DNA of 22,940 bases from positions 1 to 22,940 of the IMG/VR virus record IMGVR_UViG_3300020411_003250. One strand, written 5' to 3'. Origin of the DNA: a virus. Made by a program: the position numbers and the translations under genes. Of the stretch, positions 20,601 through 22,940 are shown piece after piece. The first letter of the stretch is position 1, and each line of letters opens with the position of its first letter. A model generated the notes under the pieces. The model was not told where the DNA came from. It was given only the letters and a program-made list of their open reading frames with translations, and made no database searches.

Positions 20601-22097
20601 TGCTTCTGCTACTTGAATGTCTTGCGTTGATTCATCTTCATTTCTTGTAAATTCTGATAAAGTATTACCTAATTCTAATTGAGCGCCTGTATAGAAAAAA
20701 TGCATCCCTATTACATCGTCTATCTCTGAATTATACTTTCCATTAGGGTCATTTATTATTCTCAATAATATCATTTCATCTGTTTGACTAAGTGCTGATC
20801 CTCCTAATATAAAAGTAAAATGTGCTCTTTGCCAACCTTCTGTGACCTCAAATGAAGGTGAATATTTTGTTCCTTCAGGATTTCCCCACGGTCCTGCATG
20901 TGCTAATAATCTTATTTTTGATCCTTCAGTTCCTGGACCGCCTTTAAAATAAACACTAAATGTCATTTCCTGTCCTTTAACAGGACGATATATTTTTACA
21001 GGAGGACTCATCGATAGTGATCTATTTGCTGATGTCCTATTCATATCAACTTCTGTCGTTTGGAATGCAACCTTCACTGCTTGATTTCCTACAGGTGTAT
21101 CGTGAACAACTGTCTCAGCTGTCATTAAATTTGGATTTGCACCTGATAGTGAGTTTACAGATGATGCTTCAGGATATGGCCCATGGGTCTTCCAATTAAA
21201 TGTACTATCTAAATAACGTCCCCTTAATAAATTAAGTGTCTTTACTTGAGTTGTTAAAGTTGGTTCTACAACATAACTTGCCTCTAATGCTGGTATTACT
21301 CTTTTACCAAGAAAATATGCATCATTAATTCTTATAGTTCCATTTATAAAGCTTCTTGGTATTTCGTCATATCCAGCTAAACCAATTAAATTTGAATCCT
21401 CACCTTCAGGAAAAGTTGCTGTTTGTCCTTCTTCATTAAAATCATTTAGACATGTATATGCTGCAGTTCTAAATCTTTCTAAATAGCCCGATTCATTTAC
21501 AAAATTTGGTGATAGAATGATTTCAGTTCTATCAGCACTAAATCTTGTTACAACAGCTTTGTCTTCTTTGACATATAATCTGTCACCAAGTAATGTATTT
21601 GAAGATGTATGTTCATCTGTAGAAAAGAGATGTGAAGTTTCTGAATCTTCTTCATATCCTCCACTATAAATTTTTTCTTCTCCATTTACTAAAAGAGGAA
21701 ATGGACTTCCAAACATATGTCTAAAAAATGAAAATGATAAACGAAATCTTCCTCTTCTAAAACCTAAGTCTCTTAATATCTTACCAGGATCTAATTGTAT
21801 ATGTGGCTTATTACCTAAATCAGAATCAATTTGACTATTAAACTCATTATTGAGTAAATAATGTGTCATTATTAAAGCATCATCATCACCATATATGTTG
21901 ACACGAATACAATCATGCTCGCTGGCACCATAGTGTAAATCAGGCCATTTATTTGATAGGTAAGTTTCACCTGAAAATTGCGTATAATAATTTGCATCCC
22001 TGAAGGGTATCCAATCGTTAGTATCGGGTAACGTAACAAATTTAGCAATCTTATCAGGTAGAATCTGTAGCCGTCTTTGTTTTGGGTCTATAGCCAT
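14631..22097 (-). CDS. Giant multidomain virion structural protein (2488 aa)
   Basis: This gene fills a third of the window. The start has AAGGAG 6 nt upstream and overlaps the stop of the 107-aa gene (TAATG). Visible parts: an N-terminal domain of about 300 residues; a jelly-roll, carbohydrate-binding-like domain near 325-486 ending FYTGAQLELGNTLSEF; a second such domain near 1150-1210 (GELWVKDVRVDIL); a helical region near 1520-1550 (WDMKKREIINGFDDFENYMY); a segment near 1720-1755 with RILSTMPYILKTKGTKQSLK, which I recall from baseplate or tail proteins; a LamG/concanavalin-like domain near 1780-1990; and SLFDHLRRLSPGRAKKNIGI near 2190-2210. The whole suggests a tail or baseplate protein with glycan-binding insertions. 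Exact position is inferred. Confidence 0.85.
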   Translation of the reverse strand: MAIDPKQRRLQILPDKIAKFVTLPDTNDWIPFRDANYYTQFSGETYLSNKWPDLHYGASEHDCIRVNIYGDDDALIMTHYLLNNEFNSQIDSDLGNKPHIQLDPGKILRDLGFRRGRFRLSFSFFRHMFGSPFPLLVNGEEKIYSGGYEEDSETSHLFSTDEHTSSNTLLGDRLYVKEDKAVVTRFSADRTEIILSPNFVNESGYLERFRTAAYTCLNDFNEEGQTATFPEGEDSNLIGLAGYDEIPRSFINGTIRINDAYFLGKRVIPALEASYVVEPTLTTQVKTLNLLRGRYLDSTFNWKTHGPYPEASSVNSLSGANPNLMTAETVVHDTPVGNQAVKVAFQTTEVDMNRTSANRSLSMSPPVKIYRPVKGQEMTFSVYFKGGPGTEGSKIRLLAHAGPWGNPEGTKYSPSFEVTEGWQRAHFTFILGGSALSQTDEMILLRIINDPNGKYNSEIDDVIGMHFFYTGAQLELGNTLSEFTRNEDESTQDIQVAEAGTIRFADPENSDYFERRRLIADLNPTDDPFTQKMKGNQILIKDAITIDDLSSFISVEETDHKEIINYKDSLMPREDYSIPGSYQPVRTINDIEIGWNNQLHSNAILVEDQYGRGAWTSGFNYFHPFQKYSETGTAEIGYQPHWIYNPDDETETCMYFPDLNYVDEILNARKAAALETWNDPDIGYYASRGLSDPRIDGDYVNKEWWKHRYQAISTDVGGMTGQSNGIGSLAAYGAKPGDTVRVSWQQKAIPANPTFDEGGRKGAHVNLRHYREVQFTSPDPPDILASEVREEMVSLIVDPEGALRTNSDFASKLLDNDFIETNRERPQGSVGGLRTYRLAKTDDEDSSDPLGGSLSKELVSSADLQAAIDSDPNRVNFLYRAGENGNVYEGNLWATDGILGIGDFVPLQAAENGQGKLLAASCKPSATTIADAGYGESFFDDEADVPTQPKPVPYYFSDEGEPTGNNTTDWIWDTVNNEYVPRPEHVANGWVYDDITRKWFRQGAGIGGPTGLIIPALIQIGTELYLSEALGWAWSSSGWRSIAKELLGDVFYNSYNSPGYTGTYSDLSAGDYIVSSNNNQTYPSIDFVNNDKTTSPDQRFVWKGNSGWVLFDSATSDGELQSNADGTSTFSYLSWTDILTTNPDGTAASYSKGYVPCHELDEWEEANFDFVIPEDGTFGLYRNTGVTVYGHKGGFGELWVKDVRVDILLTSNQRTKVDQTAKLGPLVLTIADVVGNNELIVTEEYDEAAEGQGRVVANIPVNKYTTFGSGFEIGYTEEDEEVQTVMGRYEGKILDVVQNQYGPCLIVNKTYREYGGEINAISGSSDSINPVTTNFDQFFIRHRLKDSDNLYTRIVFGPEEDSLVVNFKPVNVTNYPGSIAYKLLEPAPDTVQQFDTAYIVTEATPDLEETVTLEPFIDEVIPETVLKAPKLDEVEPVINKRETAYRSHTDLVGVETDTRKQLEDKIFSGSLLDVSINVDYTNFENFSHFGSVSKRLENYKTKLTNIESHVAKSQSYASISASANDQEYWDMKKREIINGFDDFENYMYFNSSSYVSSSNGIEYSNASPKRSGDGTLTSPYVLYSVTSSNFTSWYDEVHESASAYDNTNTNRLVNLTPAHVTYDEDNEPFVRFMDMLGHHYDIIWTHIKHLTDVHDRSEDITKGISAQLVQPVAESMGFKMLEGRDLARLPQYHLGLSESGSGTGVYSVRYTKKSQQDVTREIWNRILSTMPYILKTKGTKQSLKALIAAYGIPTSILRIQEYGGPKISGGSPEFELTQRYTYALDLKGSQTVASPWYKINGKANDTIELRFKTETERDTMIATKNDSNNKVESAIYIENVSGSDTKGKLAFSISSSEGFVSASLQPLPVYNGEYWSVMVRRRSGASTLTSSYSEMFLTSDANPTTQSFDIFAGFYDSSTDEIIKQASSSITLSGSNQLAAWYQTSSIGDNYWHIGGKTQTSEEATLYGSKLTGSLMEWRLWSTPLTASAFWNHVAAPKALNGNHESSSYYDMNLRFSMDDKINLSSGESPKGIKDYSLTGDQVYATASAFADEINFSSVSDRQKAFVPSIGLNKTSNKIRIEGKAKTIFTDGTDPVLSSTERIERGSYDTAPLDSNKLGIFFAPSDVINEDIILSLADLDFGSYMGDPRDMYADRYVHGRLDRISDTYWQKWTTKFNFWDYLKLIKYYDLSLFDHLRRLSPGRAKKNIGILIEPTILERPKAVVGKKPLIEDITKKVSLDAMEHYSQSAEQIWKEDKIRHVYNLYPTSSNLVHDANVSGSTFRRDNRYIIGEKYHRRRGITDMLGTRKYTGSREDHLKTFSWSFDEAVSLVSGRHDYKTVSSSTNPFFTEQLRSFSYDNLLDPKDNNYVDNCNVHTGGGSNVFFEILQPTATGSVTSLFNDKKIYHYSSSVSKSQGLWYSSSLEKSDQDSLFTTHTGLFNLAYGGCQEDGSTVPEGNLVAVEITEVNPYSVTTTTSGDTYVDVSLDQE

Positions 22098-22420
22098 TAC
22101 AGCTCCTTAAAGTCTCTATCTATGTACTCAAAAGTTTTATCTTTAGTTCTATATCTTCTCTGATAAATTTCTATATTTAAATTTTGTGTTGGATCAATAT
22201 AAGATTCTCCTGTGATAGGATCCTCATATAATCTAATCGAATCATCTTTTTCTCTTAATGATTGTTTTTTAGTTATAATCTCATTTGGATAGTTTTTTAA
22301 TTCTCTATCTAAAAATCTTTGTAGAGCTTTACCTACTTTTTCTATATAGATAACTTCATCTCTTGCTTTAAGTGATTGATAATGATCATTTGCTTCTAAT
22401 TCTTGTTCTGTATACGGCAT
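22097..22420 (-). CDS. Small virion-region protein, unknown (107 aa)
   Basis: The protein begins MPYTEQELEANDHYQSLKAR and is charged and mainly helical, then has a strand-like part (SIRLYEDPITGESYIDPTQN, IEIYQRRYRTKDKTFEYIDR). There is no signal or membrane segment. TAATG overlaps join it to the structural gene before it and to the giant gene after it, so it is probably translated in fixed ratio with them and may be an assembly partner. I do not recognise the family with certainty. Confidence 0.75.
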   Translation of the reverse strand: MPYTEQELEANDHYQSLKARDEVIYIEKVGKALQRFLDRELKNYPNEIITKKQSLREKDDSIRLYEDPITGESYIDPTQNLNIEIYQRRYRTKDKTFEYIDRDFKEL

Positions 22421-22940
22421 TATTCTACCACCTTAAATGAATGTTTATTGTCTAAATATTCTACTGTTTTATTAATTCCGCTGCCGCTAACAACTTTAAA
22501 ATGAACATTATAATATCTTTCAGGTTCTAAACCTTCTGTTTTCAATTTAAAAAAGTTACTTGTGCTATCACAACTTAACTTTGAACCGCTGCCAAATGGT
22601 ATTAAAACGTGATCAGTTTTTGCATCTGTTATTGAATAAAAGCTTGAAGCTGACGGTAGATAATTAGCTGTTAGATATGCTGATGATGTTCCAAATGATC
22701 TTGCAAGGTATCTTTCTCTTCCGTAAACTCTTATTTTTGATACTGATCCTTGTTTGTATTGTTTTCTTAGACTAGTCAAATATACTTCTAATTTTCCAAG
22801 TTCATCTAAATTAGCAGCACTTAATGAACCTGTTGACCATGATGAGTCATCCCAAACAGCTTCTAATTTTGGATAGTATATCGTGTGTGTATCGCTAGAA
22901 AAGAATTTTAATACACCAAAGTTATTTGAATTTGATGCTG
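22420..22940 (-). CDS. Virion structural protein, N-terminus beyond the window edge
   Basis: The frame is open to the right edge with no stop, so this is the C-terminal ~172 residues of a longer protein. An internal TTG at 22779 is not the true start. Visible text includes KFFSSDTHTIYYPKLEAVWD, WSTGSLSAANLDELGKLEVY, RVYGRERYLARSFGTSSAYL, LSCDSTSNFFKLKTEGLEPE and RYYNVHFKVVSG. This strand-rich C-terminal pattern (FSSDTHT, WDDSS, F-x-TSS-x-YL, EPERYY) is one I recall from large structural proteins of marine tailed phages, next to the giant tail protein. Its stop overlaps the start of the 107-aa gene. Confidence 0.8.
   Translation of the reverse strand, partial: ASNSNNFGVLKFFSSDTHTIYYPKLEAVWDDSSWSTGSLSAANLDELGKLEVYLTSLRKQYKQGSVSKIRVYGRERYLARSFGTSSAYLTANYLPSASSFYSITDAKTDHVLIPFGSGSKLSCDSTSNFFKLKTEGLEPERYYNVHFKVVSGSGINKTVEYLDNKHSFKVVE

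Noticed and set aside
22777-22779. TTG 22779 as a gene start
   Set aside because: The frame stays open upstream to the window edge with sequence typical of the same structural protein, so this is an internal leucine.
1-22940. tRNA genes, CRISPR arrays, insertion sequences or integrase/attachment sites
   Set aside because: By eye I saw no cloverleaf, no regularly spaced direct repeats and no transposase- or integrase-like product; the short repeats present are in-frame protein junctions.

Overview
The window is a gene-dense, AT-rich stretch in which every convincing gene lies on the minus strand, so transcription runs from high to low coordinates. Almost every gene starts 0-20 nt from its predecessor's stop or overlaps it (ATGA or TAATG junctions), usually behind an AGGAG-type ribosome-binding site. 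Gene content (a 2488-residue virion protein, paralogous tail-type proteins, a GTA-type 3TM holin, many tiny proteins) points to the structural and late region of a large tailed phage of a Gram-negative, probably marine, bacterium. T4-like affinity is inferred from the style of the structural proteins and from capsid-targeting-like N-termini; no T4 core gene (terminase, capsid, sheath) is in the window. The host is not identifiable; a phage-encoded outer-membrane-type protein and several Sec signal peptides require a diderm host.

Layout in transcription order. (1) 22940-11446: virion structural block. It holds the C-terminal part of a structural protein cut by the window edge, a 107-aa protein, the 2488-aa protein, two paralogous proteins (230 and 149 aa), a very basic 281-aa protein and a 346-aa fibre-like protein, closed by a clear intrinsic terminator at about 11391-11426. 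(2) 11348-10203: a second fibre-like protein sharing its last ~42 residues with the 346-aa protein. (3) 10185-6224: envelope and lysis block, with an outer-membrane beta-barrel-like protein, a putative lipoprotein, a membrane protein with two MshEN-like 24-residue motifs, an exported cysteine-less thioredoxin-fold protein, a 3TM holin and small conserved phage proteins. (4) 6184-408: a dense run of small proteins and two modular proteins (367 and 534 aa), interspersed with an Hc1-type histone-like protein, a two-TM protein, a Popeye-like cyclic-nucleotide-binding membrane protein and a 17-aa peptide with seven cysteines. (5) 411-1: an exported polylysine peptide and a membrane protein cut by the left edge.

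The most interesting signal is in block 4. At least five unrelated small proteins begin with short leaders ending in hydrophobic-x-E (MIKLKDLLFE, MIKLKEILFE, MIKLKNLIVQE, MKLSKFLELSE, and a longer one ending VVLNE). This resembles T4 capsid-targeting leaders, which are removed by the prohead protease after (L/I)xE. The two modular proteins carry repeated ESVNE/ESINE/EGVNE/NVNE/KINE segments between unrelated domains, and the same roughly 15-bp DNA word recurs in three genes. I infer a set of head-packaged, possibly injected, proteins, some made as polyproteins cut into modules at (V/I)NE sites. This is a hypothesis from sequence pattern only.
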